NCBI RefSeq assembly: GCF_030524025.1
Contig: NZ_JAUNHI010000001.1
Location: forward strand, 131,882 to 195,881
Reading direction: 5' to 3'
DNA: 64,000 nucleotides
Source of the DNA: Actinomyces sp.
GTDB lineage: Bacteria; Actinomycetota; Actinomycetes; Actinomycetales; Actinomycetaceae
In this document: piece by piece, positions 63,804-64,000 of the stretch
Layout: each line of letters begins with the position of its first letter
Position numbering within the stretch: the stretch's first letter is position 1
Translations under genes and position numbers: made by a program
Notes under the pieces: generated by a model
What the model saw: the letters and a program-made list of their open reading frames with translations, nothing else
Databases searched by the model: none
What the model was told of the DNA's origin: nothing

Positions 63804-64000
63804 TCAGCGCCCGGCGGGCCTGGTCGGGTCCTCGGCCTCCAGGGCGGGGGCGAGCAGCCGCCGGAAGGACTCCACCCGCGCCCGGCGCCGGTTGCGCTCG
63901 GTGGCGTCGGGCACTCCACCTTGCCCGGCGCCCGCCTGCGTCTGTCCTGGCTCGCCGCCCTGGGGCTTCTCGGCCATCGCCTCCGCCCCCTCGTCCGCCC
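63804..64000 (-). CDS. Hypothetical protein, C-terminal part (cut by window edge)
   Basis: An open minus-strand frame enters from the right edge and stops at 63804. The visible part is charged and low-complexity, with a helical ERNRRRARVESFRRLLAPAL segment before the end AEDPTRPAGR. An internal ATG would give a 58-residue protein, but the frame stays open to the edge, so the true start may lie outside. It is not Pup: no C-terminal Gly-Gly-Gln/Glu. Family unknown. Confidence 0.4.
   Translation of the reverse strand, partial: ADEGAEAMAEKPQGGEPGQTQAGAGQGGVPDATERNRRRARVESFRRLLAPALEAEDPTRPAGR

Noticed and set aside
63804-64000. Partial frame beside the dop-containing region considered as Pup
   Set aside because: Pup ends in Gly-Gly-Gln or Gly-Gly-Glu; this ends PAGR and lacks the Pup core.

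Overview
The window comes from a very GC-rich actinobacterium. The evidence is a WhiB-family Fe-S regulator, MtrAB-LpqB, a depupylase (Dop), DUF3499, an Rv3235-like protein, frequent GTG starts, and gene order over the first 28 kb that matches the whiB2-manA and mtrA-secA neighbourhoods of other Actinobacteria. Carrying respiratory nitrate reductase with a complete molybdenum cofactor set fits a nitrate-reducing member of Actinomycetaceae (an Actinomyces-like organism). That genus-level guess is inference.

Layout. 1-9947: envelope sugar and regulation block (partial rfbA, manA, TIGR03089 protein, whiB, giant glycosyltransferase, DUF5719, zincin-like protein, DUF3499, Trm112-like). 9959-17256: RDD and SpoIIM proteins back to back, then a minus-strand operon of a membrane protein, DUF4129, DUF4350, MoxR ATPase and DUF58. 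17423-27949: mtrA-mtrB-lpqB, a strong bidirectional terminator, hpf, comF, secA, Rv3235-like and LysM proteins. 28111-31898: small conserved genes with an excisionase-type HTH, a SAF-domain protein and a CpaE-like P-loop protein. 31907-36564: sbcDC nuclease. 36683-39321: a two-gene P-loop ATPase plus TPR module that resembles bacterial conflict (defence) proteins; it is the best candidate here for an undescribed system. 39637-43274: uppP, a decayed epimerase, an inositol-monophosphatase-family enzyme and a zinc alcohol dehydrogenase.

43384-63463 is a molybdenum and nitrate-respiration island. narK-narG-narH-narJ-narI-modA-modBC-moeB all read on the minus strand with tiny gaps or overlaps. They are followed by mog (+), mobA and dop (-), a moeA-moaC fusion (-), moaE and moaD (+) and moaA (-). 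Together they import molybdate (ModA with a fused ModBC), build molybdopterin (MoaA, MoaC, MoaD, MoaE, MoeB), insert Mo (Mog, MoeA), make the guanine dinucleotide form (MobA), assemble NarGHI (NarJ) and move nitrate and nitrite (NarK). The dop gene inside this island is out of place functionally.

Two genome-scale signals emerged. (1) Five intergenic elements carry one to three copies of a 23-nt unit. Each lies 3' of a gene, in the same orientation relative to that gene, and follows a C-rich tract. (2) Nine open reading frames begin exactly 6-7 nt after a TANNNT hexamer and lack a Shine-Dalgarno sequence, the signature of leaderless transcripts. I saw no rRNA, tRNA, CRISPR array or insertion sequence.
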